NCBI GenBank assembly: GCA_025558075.1
Contig: JAHLKF010000015.1
Coordinates: 1-64,000 of the forward strand
Direction: 5' to 3'
Length of the DNA: 64,000 nucleotides
Source of the DNA: Gaertneriomyces semiglobifer
Taxonomy: Eukaryota > Chytridiomycota > Chytridiomycetes > Spizellomycetales > Spizellomycetaceae
The notes beneath the pieces are model-generated. The model was not told where the DNA came from. It saw only the letters and a program-made list of their open reading frames with translations, and searched no databases. Within the stretch, counting starts at the first letter, position 1, and each line of letters begins with the position of its first letter. Shown piece after piece: positions 31,022 to 42,256 of the stretch. Both the position numbers and the translations under genes were made by a program.

Positions 31022-32651
31022 TCATCCCTCGTTAAAGTAAGACTCGCAGACGGCTCGCACGACGCTGTTGTACCACACCAGCTCACTTCCTTCTCTGGCA
31101 AACAGTGCGAATGGATCCACCTTCACCATCCGGTCGATGGCGCGTTCGTCTTCATCGCTCAAGCCTTCCTCACCGTCCTCAAACCCATATTTTTTGAGCG
31201 TTTCTCTACTCTCGCGTCGTCGCATTCTCCCATCTCTCCAACGTAGAAAGTTCGCTTCCAACAGCGAAGCGAGTACAGCAATCTGATGTCTTTCAAGATG
31301 ATACACTGGTAAGCAGCCGTTGCGCATGATCAGAGACAAGATGACGTCGCGCAATACTGCTTCGGAATGCTTGGGAATGTATGTTCGCAGCTGTGATGCA
31401 TAGTCTTGAGCGCGACTTTGGATATAGGCGTCCATCGGTAGCGGTGAGGAGATGTAGCGTTTGAGTTCACTAAGGTTTCCGTTAAAGGCGTTTACAAATT
31501 CATCCGCGGAGTCTTGCGTAAATGGTTTCTCGGGTATAATGGGATTGATATCGTTGAGAAGGTATGATACGATGAGGTCGTCTGCAACTGGCTCTAGGAG
31601 TCTGTATTGCAGGGTTCGTTCATACGGACGAACTAGTAAGGGTAGTGAGAAAAGTCAGCAAGTGCAGCGGCATTTTATGCAACCAATGATCTGGAAACTC
31701 ACGACTACGGAGAGCGGCTAACACACTCTTGTCGGACGAGCAAAAAACCAAATCTAACAAGCCTTCTTGTTCGCATTTCGCCATCCAATCAAAGGCCTCT
31801 CTAATTCCCAAGTACACTTCAGTTAAAGGTAAATGATCATGGAATAGTAATTGGACATCGTCAATAACAAGGAGTGGCGGGGAAGATTGCTGAGCTTGCT
31901 TAATCAACCGTAGTGCTTGTTCAATAGATGAAAAGGCAGCAGAGTAATCCTGTTCCACCGTCGCGTCCACTGCGGATAGCTTCCCATATCGCTTTCCGTG
32001 CAGGCCGAAGGCGCGCTGCAAGGCGAGAAGGAAGGCTGGACAAGGGTACTCTGATATTAAAGTCGCATCGTCGTCCGTTTCAATATCCTCTGCAGTATCA
32101 GGGTCTTCCAATTGCGCCCAGGAACCGTGACTCTTGTTGAGATCTTCCGATAGTCTCACGTACATCGCTGGCCTGTGAATGGCCTCACTTTCCACCCAAG
32201 CTCGAAGGGAAAAAGCCTTGCCTATCCCAGGGGCGCCCTCAACTAATAACGGTGCTCCAGACCTCTTTGCGTTGCGCACTTCCGCTATGAGGTGCTGTAC
32301 CTGAGCAACAAGCTGTGGTAATTCTAAGCTCGCCTCACATGGCGCCGTCGCCTGCATTCCATTTGCGGATTCTGGCACAGTGGAGAGGGTTTTCAGGACT
32401 TGCAGCAGGACTTCGTCGTGGGTCAGCTCAGACCAATCCAAGTTCAGTCGTAGTTTGGAAGTAGCTGTCTTGGCTGTTCTGCCATGTTTTCGCCTGTCCT
32501 GCTGGGAATGTAAAGGTATCCCCAACGGCCTAGGTAAGTTATCCCAATTTACCCATAGGAATGTCGCAAATGCAGCCCCTCCCAAAAGCAAGAGGACTTT
32601 GGCGTCAACGTTGACTGACCGAATAGGTGGAATCGCAGCACCTCTGTACAT
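31022..32651 (-). CDS. membrane-anchored P-loop ATPase
   Basis: Two exons, 31703-32651 and 31022-31632, with a GT-AG intron give 519 residues from the ATG at 32651. An N-terminal hydrophobic segment (VLLLLGGAAFATFLWV, about residues 19-34) suggests membrane anchoring, possibly mitochondrial. The ATPase core has Walker A EGAPGIGKAF (about 140) and Walker B LLVIDDVQLL (about 265), then a sensor-like LVFCSSD. This resembles the archaeal-ATPase/STAND-like group of AAA proteins seen in fungal genomes. In Walker A the usual Ser/Thr after Lys is Ala, which could weaken magnesium binding. The C-terminal 200 residues are helical. Exact family unknown. Confidence 0.75.
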
Positions 32652-33575
32652 GGCCGTCTCAGTGCTGGGGCTCAACCGAAACCTTCATGCGTGCAGTCAA
32701 CAAGGAAGAGGTTATGGGAAGTCTTCAATCAAGCGGCGTGTTTGCCAAAGGCAAGGAAAGGAACCTCACACACATTTATGTCGCTCAATCGACGACGATG
32801 ACTGTACGAAATTACGAACTACAATGATGTTCTGGCCAGCAGCCGCCATTCAACACTGTGGTGGGATGCATCAAAACCGCTGCTCGGAGAGGAAAAGAAT
32901 CGACCACATGGAATGGCCATGCAGAATACACGCTCACATAAGTAACCACTCATGCTCTAGGCATGTAATGGTAGGCAACCAAGGTCCGAAGCGCATATAC
33001 CATATCCACTTCCTCATGTGAAAGGCGCCATCTCCACCCGGCTTCTACGCCGAGTAAAAGAAAGCATGCGGATCCTACCACACAGGACGAGTGGCACTGG
33101 CAGCATCAAGATGTCAAAGGTCATACATAGTCTTGGATCAGCACAGTCCATCTAGCACAGCGGGTACAGTGCTCTAAAATGCAAATACGTGTCTTCGCTT
33201 GTCTGCAAAGGTGTACCGCATGTCGGTTGTTGTCTGTGGAAGTTGCAACCCTCTGCACCTAAGACCAATCAACCGAAGACAATACCCCAAGATCAATCCA
33301 CACAAACCCCTCAACGGGCAACAGGGCAACCAGACGCTGCCATGAGTTCAGTGTCAGCGACGATTATTGGCACAATGTCCTGCGATCGTTGCTCGAACGT
33401 ACTTTTATAAGTCGCTGCGTTGCTCAATGCCGAACACGTGACCACTCGGCCGAGAGCCTCGCCGTCGCGATCTGAGCATCTTCGTCCACCCGTCGAGTAC
33501 GCTTTCTATGAAGGAAGACCTGAGGTGTCTTTTCCCAACACTCAAGCATCATCCGCCCGTCGGCTTCTCGCAAGA
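32652..33575. other. divergent intergenic region
   Basis: 924 bp between the divergent starts of the P-loop ATPase and PEX16. Frames at 32380-33021 are shadows or chance ORFs. The frame preceding the PEX16 ATG is open from 33420 and could hold an upstream exon or a non-AUG start. Confidence 0.4.
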
Positions 33576-35012
33576 ATGCTACAGTTAGTGGATAAGTACG
33601 AGCAATTTGTCCTCAAAAATGCCCCTCAAATTAGCGGTATTGAGAGTGGTATTCGGTCACTGACCTACATTTTGCCGGGTGAGTTATCGTTGATAGATGT
33701 ATTGTTCTTCTGGCTTCCCATGCTAATACTACCAGTGCAGGTCGGTTCAACGATGCCGACATGGCCTCCGAAGCGAGTACGTTTGCCTACTTATCGTCTG
33801 CTTGATTTCACCTTTTGACAGTGACCTATCCGTAGTCTTCGCGGCCGTGAATCTCATGTCCCTTTACCATGACTCCATCCTCGCCGAGGCCGCACTTGCA
33901 CAACAACCGGAAGCTCCAGTGACTCGCTTCAACCGTTACACCCGGCACATGCTGCGAAACGGCAGCCTGTACAGGACAGTTGCTTATGCTTTGACCTTGA
34001 CACAATTATCAGAAGCGCTCATGGAAATGGTTGCAACGAAAGTGGGAGGTCACAAAGGACGAGGGAGAGCAATTATTGGCATTGAAGCCGCAAAGTGGGT
34101 ACCCGCACCAGAATGAACTCGAGCAGATGGGCATGTACCAACTGGCGCTTTTAGGGTTGTCTGCCGGATAATGCTGTTACGACTATCACGTGGCCGAATG
34201 CTGTTGCATTCAAATGTGCCAGAACGAGACTATGACATGTCAACGGTGAAGCCGTTAGATGCGGAGACGCCGTCAGGGCGCTGGGTAGGGAAAAGAACTG
34301 GAAGAGAACATCTACATGTAGACGTTATTGCTCGGAAGGATAAAGGTGGATATGAGCATGCCATGCAATATCTTCTGTCAAAGGCGCTCGTGGACTCTGC
34401 TCGGACACCGATAGATCTTCTCAAAGTGATGAACGCTTGGCGGACGTTTGGAGATTATCTCTTTGCCTTGCGCCCTCTCGTTTACGGTATGTTCAACTGC
34501 TTATTTTACTTCTGATGTATACACTGTAGTGATACTAATGATACTCTGTGCTTAGTGCTTGCCTTGAAGAAGTACGGACGTAGATCGTGGAAGCCTTTGA
34601 TTATCTCACTGGTGACCGAGCTGTTGAGCTTAAGCACGTCGCTTAGTTCCAAGCCTTTTGGCTTCCGAGAGGATCTAACACCATTGGAGAAAGACGAATA
34701 CAAACGGAGATGCTGGTACATTCTCTACTACTTATTGCGGAATCCTCTTTACGATAAGTACACCAAGTCTGTGTCCGAGCCATCTTTGCTTGTACCAATG
34801 ATACTATGCTCACCACGTATTTCCTCAGGGACAGACTGGATGGATTCATAACTTCGGCCTCGGAGAAGCCACTAATATCTCTTATTGCTGGTAAGTTCTT
34901 CATTCAGCTTGACAAAAACGATGCCCGGTTACCAACAGTCACGACTGCAGGCGTGTTGCGAGATTATCAACCCTTATGGGAAAAATGGCATTTCTACACC
35001 AGTGCCTATTAA
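33576..35012 (+). CDS. PEX16: peroxin PEX16 (peroxisomal membrane protein)
   Basis: Multi-exon gene. Characteristic blocks in order: YEQFVLKNAPQISGIESGIR and LTYILPG, GRFNDADMASEA, LSVVFAAVNLMSLYHDSIL, a helix TLTQLSEALMEMVATKVGG, GRAIIGIEAAK, LFALRPLVY, LALKKYGRRSWKPLIISLV, EYKRRCWYILYYLLRNPLYD, and EKWHFYTSAY before the TAA at 35012. Several short GT-AG introns interrupt it. PEX16 sits in the ER and peroxisomal membrane and recruits PEX3 during early peroxisome formation. The start at 33576 is the first in-frame ATG; exact exon borders are by eye. It converges on PDK1 with only 52 bp between stop codons. Confidence 0.88.
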
Positions 35013-35064
35013 TTAGTCATAATTTCATTGTTACAACCCTGCTTTTCCGCCACCTATTGGGCAT

Positions 35065-36800
35065 TCATTTCTTCGACATAGTCGTCTTATGTACAGAACA
35101 TATACATTCCACCCAACGCTTCGCGTCCACATCTCCTTTGGCACACTTGAATGAATTAACGGCTTTAGAAAATGGGGCTTTCGAGCACGCACAAAGTCTA
35201 TCATACCTCAAGATAGTAAGTTCGTTTTGGTGTGTGTACAAAGAAGTGTCTCCCGCCTTTGAGTTCCACTGTGAGCTTATCCGACCACGGAATCTCAGAC
35301 TTGGGTTCCATTTTAGACTCATCATAGAACATCAGCCGTGGCAAGTCTGTTAGTACCAGGCCGCGCTTCTTAGAGAAAAGCCCTTTGCGCTATCGCACTG
35401 TTTTAGAGAACGTCCTACGCGGCGCAAACGAAAACACCAGGCACTTGAGGACTCACTTTATGAACCATTCCGCTCAAAACAATCAACTCGCCATGAGCCA
35501 AAAATCTCCTCAGTGGAGAACTAGCTTGTTGCGCCAATTTGATGTCCCTCTCACTGTTAGCACTGCTTTGTCGGTTCATTACTTCCGCAAATGGATCTCG
35601 CGTGGCGGCATCCACATCACCGTGAAACTGTCCAGTCCCCACAGTCATTTGATCCATATCACTGGTAAGGTCAACAATATTGTGATCCGATGTTGCCGGG
35701 AGGAATGGTCGTAGCACAGGGGCGGCCTGAGACGGCAGGTCTGTCCAATCAAAGCCCGAAAAGAATGCATGCGTTCGGATTTGTGGAATCGTCAGGCGCT
35801 TCGCTGGATCAAGGACCAGGATGCGGCTCACAAGATCTTGAGCGACTTCTGGAAATCCATCCGGAAAGCAATAGTCAAGTTTCGTGATTTTTTGAAAAGT
35901 CTGATATTCATTTGGGCCCTTAAAAGGTGGCTTCCCTGACAGTAGGTGGTACAGGATACACCCTAGTGCCCAGACATCCGACTCTTTCGAGGCCGCACGA
36001 TCATTAAGTAGCTCCGGAGAGCAATACTCCGCCGTGCCCACAAACGAATTTCGCTTTGCAGACTTGTCGCTGCCGTCCATGGTAGGTTCTGACGCACTCT
36101 CCAATATCTTTGCTGTCCCAAAGTCGGTGACCTACATCGCCATGCCATCAGTCTTCACGAGACAGATGATGTGCTCGCGTTGCGCACTACCTTTATGTGG
36201 CGGTGTTCGTCCAGCAAGATGTTCTGCACAATGATGGGAAGTAACTCGGATCCTCTTGCAAGGTAGATGTGATCGAAGGCTTACCTCGGGCTTCAAGTCC
36301 CGATGAATGATGCCCATCTGGTGCATATAGTCCACCGCTTCAATTATCTCAGCAATGTAGAATCGTGCCCCGCTCAATTCGAATGACCCCAGCTTTCGTA
36401 TATAACCCAACAAGTCCCCATCTTTTGCCAGTTCCAACACAAAGTATAATGATCTTGCATCCTGAAATGTGTAATAAAGCTTGACAATAAACGGGTGACA
36501 TAGGCGGTTGAGGACGTCTTTTTCGATGTTCACGTACTTGACCTTCTTCTCCTTGACGATATGCCTCTTATCAAGCGTTTTGACCGCAAACTCCTTGCCT
36601 GTACTTTTTTCGCAAGCGTAAACCACCGTAGAATAGGAGCCCTCGCCAAGGAGCCGGCCAAATTCAAAGTCTGCAGGCGTCCTTTTCTGCAATGCGTTGT
36701 CTGACGGGGTGGATGGCCGACTTCCACGAGGCGAAGCTGGATTGCTGGAGCGGCTGGTGTTTCCGTCGACTCCAGCAAGTGCAGCATCTGATCCTGACAT
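35065..36800 (-). CDS. PDK1: 3-phosphoinositide-dependent protein kinase 1
   Basis: Five exons: 36285-36800, 36191-36223, 35457-36131, 35207-35389 and 35065-35145, giving 495 residues. Kinase motifs: glycine loop GEGSYSTVV, catalytic Lys in FAVKTLDK, HRDLKPEN, DFGTAK, and the activation segment SFVGTAEYCSPELL whose Ser is the autophosphorylated site in the family. A C-terminal PH domain of the PDK1 type follows (KGLFSKKRGLVLTDLPRLMF, KLTVELKGGRHFFVHTPKRT, AKRWVECI). PDK1 phosphorylates the activation loop of AGC kinases (AKT, S6K, SGK; Pkh1/2 targets in yeast). The 11-codon exon NILLDEHRHIK lies between two short introns. Confidence 0.95.
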
Positions 36801-37356
36801 GAATACCGTTCCGCTGGCCCGCCCAAGAGCGGTTGACTATCGCTTGATTGCAACCTTATTTGCCTCACTTTGTCCACTGAGAGAATGGGAGCTGTCTCTG
36901 ACATCTCACACGCGTGTTGCCAATGGCATTAACAGAACTTCTGATACAATTTGTACACACATGAATCTAAATATAATAAGGAGATAGTTGTCCGTCCGTG
37001 TGTCCACGTGATCGCGTCGCTTATGTAACAACTCCGCTTCCTGCCGTAGGATGCTGCGTGTTGCCCCCATTTGCCTCTTTGCTCTTTTGCCAACGTTAAC
37101 AAACATCCCGGTGGCAAGTCAGGTGAATTGAAAGATGAGATCTCATCAGATAAACCAGATGAAATATGGCTGGAGCATAACCTCTATAAAAAGGGAGGAG
37201 GTCAGGCAGCGCTCTTTCCTTTGCCTCATTACCAGTCGGGCATGGGCTCTTTTTGAAGGCCCTAGCTCTCTGAATCTTTTTCCCTCTCGGCTTCGGCTCT
37301 TGACTTCTTTATTTTCATTTCAGTATTGACAGACATCAGTTTATGGCTTCAACATC
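36801..37356. other. intergenic region with left part of Fanzor element
   Basis: 556 bp between the divergent starts of PDK1 and the Fanzor gene. The left end of the Fanzor element should lie here but I could not find an inverted match to the right end at 45293. Confidence 0.4.
37185..37192 (+). promoter_or_regulatory. TATA box upstream of Fanzor gene
   Basis: TATAAAAA in the context CCTCTATAAAAAGGGAGG, 165 bp before the ATG at 37357. Position and sequence fit a core promoter; activity unproven. Confidence 0.45.
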
Positions 37357-37447
37357 ATGGCGAGGCAACTTAAAAAAAAGCGAAAGATGGATGTACTATC
37401 ACCTCAGAGTAATACGTTATTGAATTACTTTGCTACTGCGTCTACAC

Positions 37448-37725
37448 TGTTGCAGAAGGATCCTGCTGATGCTCTGATCCTTCTAATAAGCTTATGTGTA
37501 TTCAAATCTAAGGTTCTAAGAGTACAGTTGAATGCCCGGCATAAGAGAACCACCCGACGGAAAAGGTCACGTGTCGGGTGTTAGGGCACCCAGTCACATG
37601 GGTCACGTGCTCATGGGCACATGACGCACGTGTATGCACTGATATGGATAAGAACCCATGTCATAGCGCGCGCCCTGGTTAGGGTATCCCTATGACGTGT
37701 ATGTCACCGGGACCCCCTTACAACA
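37448..37725 (-). repeat. 3' LTR of copia element
   Basis: 278 bp, TGTTGCAGAAGG...CTTACAACA on the plus strand; three differences from 42534-42811. Confidence 0.95.
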
Positions 37726-37737
37726 CTCCCCCCTCGG
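37726..37737 (-). other. polypurine tract of copia element
   Basis: CCGAGGGGGGAG on the minus strand directly abutting the 3' LTR, the expected site of plus-strand DNA priming. Confidence 0.85.
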
Positions 37738-37785
37738 TGCATGCACGACATTTCCTGCAAACTGCCCGACACCTTCAGCAGCTGT

Positions 37786-40700
37786 TTAGTGCTTATTTTC
37801 AGTGTTCGACACCTTCAGCAGCTTGTCAGCAGTGTCAGGCATTGTCAGCAACCTGTCAGCAGTGTCAGACACCTTGTCAGGCACTGTCAGCAGCTTGTCA
37901 GCAGTGTCGGGCGCTGTCAGCAACTTGTCAGAAGCGTCGGACATATGGAGACCCATGCGAGAATGCATGCTATTCAGAGCAGGTGCTGCTAGGGCCTTGG
38001 TAAGTCTGTCAGCAAGCTGATCATTGGTGGATACATAGCGGAGAGCGATTTCCTGGGTCTGATGGACCTTTTCGCGGATGAAGTGATGACGGAGATCAAT
38101 GTGCTTGGTGCGATTGTGATTAACTGGGTTGTTGACAAGTTTGATGGCTGCCTGGTTGTCCTCGTACACTGTTAGAGCGCCGTGCGTGTCGGGGCCATGT
38201 TCAGTGCCCGGGAGAATGGACTTGTGGGTGCTATTTTGTGAAAAGTGCTCAAGGAGCGCGATCATCAGTCGACGGAGCCATACTGCCTCCTTAGCGGCCT
38301 CTGCTAACGCAATGTATTCTGCTTCTGCTGTAGATTGCGCCGTGCAGTTCTGGAGCTTGGATGCCCATGAAATAGCGCCTCCGTTCAGGAGGAAAAGGTA
38401 CGCCGACGTCGAACGTCGGTTCTCGGCATTTGCAGCGAAATCGGCATCAGAATAACCGTGCAATGAACAGTTTGCTCCCCCGTCTCGAGAGCCATAGTGG
38501 AGCTTAAGGTTTCGGGTGCCTTTTACATAGCAGAGAACCCGACGTGCAGCGTTCAGATGCTGTTCAGTGGGTTTCGACAAGAAGCGGGACAATTTGGAGA
38601 TTGCGAAGGCAAGATCGGGCCGCGTAGCGATGGTAAGGTACATCAAGCTTCCAATTATTGACTGATAAAGCTTTTGATCGGCCAGGACATCGGTTTCGGA
38701 CGCAGCGACAAGCGATAAACTTGGCGACAGTGGAACAGTGACAGGTGCGGCATCGACAAGGCCATAGCGAAGGAGCATGTCATCAATGTATTTGCCTTGG
38801 TTCAGTGTCAATGTATCGACAGTGCGCGTGACTTCAATGCCCAGGATGTACGAAAGCTCCCCCATGTCCTCCATCGCGAACCGCCGGGCAAGACCATGCT
38901 TAATGAACTGTATGCGGGCCGTCGTGGAGCAGATGGTGAGGTCATCAACGTACAGGGCGACAATGTCAGGTGTGCCGCCGGCAGCAGGGCGAATGTACAG
39001 CGCGGTGTCGAGAACCGTGGGTTGGAAACCAACGGACTTCAGATAAGTGTCAAGGGTTTGGTTCCATAAGCGCGGTGACTGCTTTAACCCATAAATCGAA
39101 CGTAGGAGTTTAACGTACGACCCGTCGGGGAGTTGCATATGAATGTCGGTGTCGATTACAGCGTTCAGGAATGCAGTGAGGACATCCATTTGGTGGACGA
39201 CAAGGCCGAAGAGCTGACAGAGAGCCAATAGCAGGCGGAGCGTGCTGAACTTGACGACCGGGGCATAGGTTTCATTGAAATCGAGACCCGGGCGCTGGGT
39301 AAACCCACGGGCAACAAGGCGGGCCTTATACTTCTTGATGGACCCGTCCGGGTGATGTTTAATTTTGAAAACCCATTTAGAATCGATGGCATAAGCATCA
39401 GACGGCAAGGCATCGACGGGCATCCACGTCTGATTGTCAAGCAGGGATTGGAGTTCCTTATCGATGGCCTGCTGCCAGGCATGACGATCAGGTGAGCGCA
39501 GCGCCTGCTTATAAGTGACGGGTTCCCGGGCACGGGGGCCGTCGAGAGCGGATGCTACTAATGCCTCGACTGTAGGTGCAATTTCCGGGGATTGGTGCGT
39601 ACGAGCGAAATATTCATCAACAACGGGCAAGCCGTGTAAGTTGAACGCGTCGTTCCATTCAGGTTCAGAATACCCGACATACTTAACAAAATATTGATGC
39701 TCCCCCGGCGGTGCGATCCGTTCATCAACAATGTACTCGACTTCAAAAACTTCATCATCGGGAGCGTCGGGAGCGGGATCGACATAGTTGGTTTCATCGA
39801 ACGTGACGTCGCGGGACCGATGAATGCGCTGTGTCAGGGGATCGTAGAAACGGTAACCTGCGGAGTCAGTGTACCCGATCAGTTTCATGCGACGGGCCCG
39901 GGGTTCGAGCTTTTTATGGGGACGGCGTTCGACGGGGATATGAACATAAGCGTCGGACCACAAGACCCGCAGGTTCGCCACGTCCGCGGGAGAACCGTGC
40001 CATTTTTTGTATGGAGTTGCATTGCCGATGGCGCGGGACAGCGTGCGCTGACAGAGGTAGTTGACAGCAACGACGATTTCCCCCCACAGGTGCTGAGGTA
40101 TGTGACTCGACAGCATGACCGCCCGGGTTTGTGTCATTAACGTCTGATTATAACGCTCGGCGATGCCGTTTTGTGCCGGAGAGTATGCGTGGGTGGGACG
40201 AACCCGGGTGCCGTGCTGCCGAAGATCGCCGACAAGGGCATGACTCAGGTATTCGCCGCCGTTGTCGCATCGCAGTTCAAGGATTTTGCATCCATGGAGG
40301 TTTTCAGCATGTTGGCGGAAAGCGTGGAATTCGGCGGGGACATCGTGTTTATTTTTGATGATGGCGACATGTGCGTATCGAGTAAGTTCGTCGATGAACG
40401 TGACAAGGTACGGGCAGTGATCGAGGGTGTCATGCTCGACTGACTGCACGTCACTGTGGATGCGACCGAGGATGCAGGTGGCAGGTTGGGGGTTGTCATG
40501 ATTGAATGGAGAGCGTCGGGACTTAGCGACACGACACCCAACGCATGTCGCAAGGGTGCCGGGCGCGGAAATGCCGTATGCGCGAAGCGCTAGTTGGAGA
40601 TTAGCAGCGCTCGGATGACCGAAACGTAGATGCCAGAGCTTAAGGGTGACAGAGTCGGCGGAACTAGGAACAGGGTCAGCGATAACATGTGAAGTAGGCG

Positions 40701-41991
40701 GTATATTTTGTGAATAAGCAGTGTCAGCAGCCGCAATCGCAGGTGTCGAAGGTGTCGGAGGTGTCGGCGGTGCCGACGGTGTCGACTCGGTCGAATTGGT
40801 CGATTCCGGTCGATTTGTCGGAAAGTGCTGTGCCATCGTGTCGGACGCGTGAAGTTGCTGTGCCATCGGAGGCGCAGTGACAGCAGCAGGGGGCGCAGTC
40901 ACGGACGAATCGTGGGTGTACCGGGATGGGCGACGCGCGGTACATGCGGACCTGCGGCGGGGATGACTGGTGTAGGCTTCATATTCAGCCGGAGAGGCGG
41001 TTGTGTACCCGGCAATAAAATAAAGTTTATTGCGACGTATGACATCAGCTACACGAGCACCCGACTTGCGATGAGTAATCCACCCGGCACTAAGATCAGC
41101 CGAGAAGTCTAAGGCATAACGAGACTGGGCCAATGATGCAAAGGAGAGCAGGTTCCGCGGACATTCGGGAGCATAGAGCACGTCAGTAAGCTTAAGGAAA
41201 CCGTGACGTGTGTTGATGATTAAGGTTCCCTTGCCGTAAGCAGCGCACGTGCCAATGCCGGAGATTTGTCGAGCCGAGGGAAAAGCTTGAAATTCCGTCA
41301 GAAGGAAGCGATCGTGAATGATGCTATGTGTGGCGCCCGAATCGAGAGCGATGGAGTGCGGCGAGTCACGGTCAGTCGATAAGACAAGGAAGGCCTCGGG
41401 ATCGGAGTCGGTGTCAGTGTCGGAGTCGGGCGGGCCGGAGTCCTCGTCGTCGTGTGCAAGTTCAGCGGCATGTGCGGCCGGGTGGGACTGAGCGCGTTTC
41501 TTGGCGTCAATGACAAGGGGACAGTCACGAACATAGTGGGTTCCTTGGGTGCAGATGTCACAAGGATGGGCCGCCGGCCTGGGACGGCGACGGGGGTGCG
41601 TGGCCGCGGTGGCAGCGGCAAAGGCTTCAGGAGTCCGAGGTTTTGTGTATACTGACGCATCCAGGTCCAGTGCGGCAACTTGTAAGGCGTCGAGGGTCTG
41701 GGTGTCAGCGGCAACTCGATTTCGAATGCGATCACGAACCGAGGGTTTGAGACCGCAGATGTAAGTAAGGCAAACATCGTCAGAGTCCATGTTTGGCAGG
41801 GTTAAGCGAATTTTCTCGAAAGCAGAGTTGTATTCGCCGACGGTACCGGTTTGAGAAAGGTTTCGCAGGGCAAGGCATTGGGAGTCCAGATATGCAGCAG
41901 GAATGAAGCGTTGATGGAGCGCACGACGGTGGGGTTCCACTGAGTAATAACGTCGGCTTTTGCGGCAGAGCGGTTCCAGTCTTCCAGCCAT
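37786..41991 (-). CDS. copia Gag-Pol polyprotein (frame from mid-gag to RNase H)
   Basis: 1401-codon frame (no true start; it continues gag after a frame change). Domains in order: end of capsid (CLTYICGLKPSVRDRI), zinc knuckle CDICTQGTHYVRDC (CX2CX4HX4C), aspartic protease ALDSGATHSI, HHCC zinc region (WHLRFGHPS ... CVGCRVAKS), integrase core with HSDVQS, RCDNGGEY and NGIAERYN, a chromodomain (VFEVEYIVDERI ... YFVKYVGYSEPEWNDA) encoded near 39630-39770, reverse transcriptase with YVDDLTIC, and RNase H with YSDADFA, AEAEYIAL and DNQAAIK. The tail is a degenerate repeat of SDTADKLL-like units. Chromodomains are a hallmark of Ty3/gypsy chromoviruses, not of copia. Confidence 0.93.
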   Translation of the reverse strand: MAGRLEPLCRKSRRYYSVEPHRRALHQRFIPAAYLDSQCLALRNLSQTGTVGEYNSAFEKIRLTLPNMDSDDVCLTYICGLKPSVRDRIRNRVAADTQTLDALQVAALDLDASVYTKPRTPEAFAAATAATHPRRRPRPAAHPCDICTQGTHYVRDCPLVIDAKKRAQSHPAAHAAELAHDDEDSGPPDSDTDTDSDPEAFLVLSTDRDSPHSIALDSGATHSIIHDRFLLTEFQAFPSARQISGIGTCAAYGKGTLIINTRHGFLKLTDVLYAPECPRNLLSFASLAQSRYALDFSADLSAGWITHRKSGARVADVIRRNKLYFIAGYTTASPAEYEAYTSHPRRRSACTARRPSRYTHDSSVTAPPAAVTAPPMAQQLHASDTMAQHFPTNRPESTNSTESTPSAPPTPPTPSTPAIAAADTAYSQNIPPTSHVIADPVPSSADSVTLKLWHLRFGHPSAANLQLALRAYGISAPGTLATCVGCRVAKSRRSPFNHDNPQPATCILGRIHSDVQSVEHDTLDHCPYLVTFIDELTRYAHVAIIKNKHDVPAEFHAFRQHAENLHGCKILELRCDNGGEYLSHALVGDLRQHGTRVRPTHAYSPAQNGIAERYNQTLMTQTRAVMLSSHIPQHLWGEIVVAVNYLCQRTLSRAIGNATPYKKWHGSPADVANLRVLWSDAYVHIPVERRPHKKLEPRARRMKLIGYTDSAGYRFYDPLTQRIHRSRDVTFDETNYVDPAPDAPDDEVFEVEYIVDERIAPPGEHQYFVKYVGYSEPEWNDAFNLHGLPVVDEYFARTHQSPEIAPTVEALVASALDGPRAREPVTYKQALRSPDRHAWQQAIDKELQSLLDNQTWMPVDALPSDAYAIDSKWVFKIKHHPDGSIKKYKARLVARGFTQRPGLDFNETYAPVVKFSTLRLLLALCQLFGLVVHQMDVLTAFLNAVIDTDIHMQLPDGSYVKLLRSIYGLKQSPRLWNQTLDTYLKSVGFQPTVLDTALYIRPAAGGTPDIVALYVDDLTICSTTARIQFIKHGLARRFAMEDMGELSYILGIEVTRTVDTLTLNQGKYIDDMLLRYGLVDAAPVTVPLSPSLSLVAASETDVLADQKLYQSIIGSLMYLTIATRPDLAFAISKLSRFLSKPTEQHLNAARRVLCYVKGTRNLKLHYGSRDGGANCSLHGYSDADFAANAENRRSTSAYLFLLNGGAISWASKLQNCTAQSTAEAEYIALAEAAKEAVWLRRLMIALLEHFSQNSTHKSILPGTEHGPDTHGALTVYEDNQAAIKLVNNPVNHNRTKHIDLRHHFIREKVHQTQEIALRYVSTNDQLADRLTKALAAPALNSMHSRMGLHMSDASDKLLTAPDTADKLLTVPDKVSDTADRLLTMPDTADKLLKVSNTENKH

Positions 41992-42242
41992 GTAAGGGCA
42001 TGGTCGCGGAGATTGCAGACAGCGACTAAGAAAAGGTCCTCCTCAGTTAGATCGGGGCGTAAGGTGTGAATCATGTTGATGGAGCGGATGAAGGTCAACA
42101 GCCGGGGGGCGGCATCCTGGGGATTGCCGTCGAACAGGGTGATTTTCTTAAGCGTGTCGGTTAACAGTCGTTCAGCGAACAGTGACGGAGGGTTGTCGGG
42201 GGCCGAGAATTCCTTCTTGGCACTGCAGGTCGAGCGGGCCAT
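41910..42242 (-). CDS. copia gag N-terminal part
   Basis: Starts MARSTCSAKKEFSAPDNPPS at the ATG at 42242. Capsid-like sequence (ITLFDGNPQDAAPRLLTF, LRDHALTWLEDW) reaches TQWNPTVVRS, after which the continuation HQRFIPAAYLDSQCLALRN is in another frame (the 37786-41991 ORF). The break falls in mid-capsid, not at the gag-pol border, so it is a mutation rather than programmed frameshifting. The miniature element at 6669 begins with nearly the same residues. Confidence 0.85.
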
Positions 42243-42256
42243 CTAAAAAAAAGTGT

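Noticed and set aside
41802..42242. Programmed gag-pol frameshift in the copia element
   Set aside because: The frame change falls in mid-capsid, before the zinc knuckle, not at the gag-pol border; it looks like an inactivating indel.
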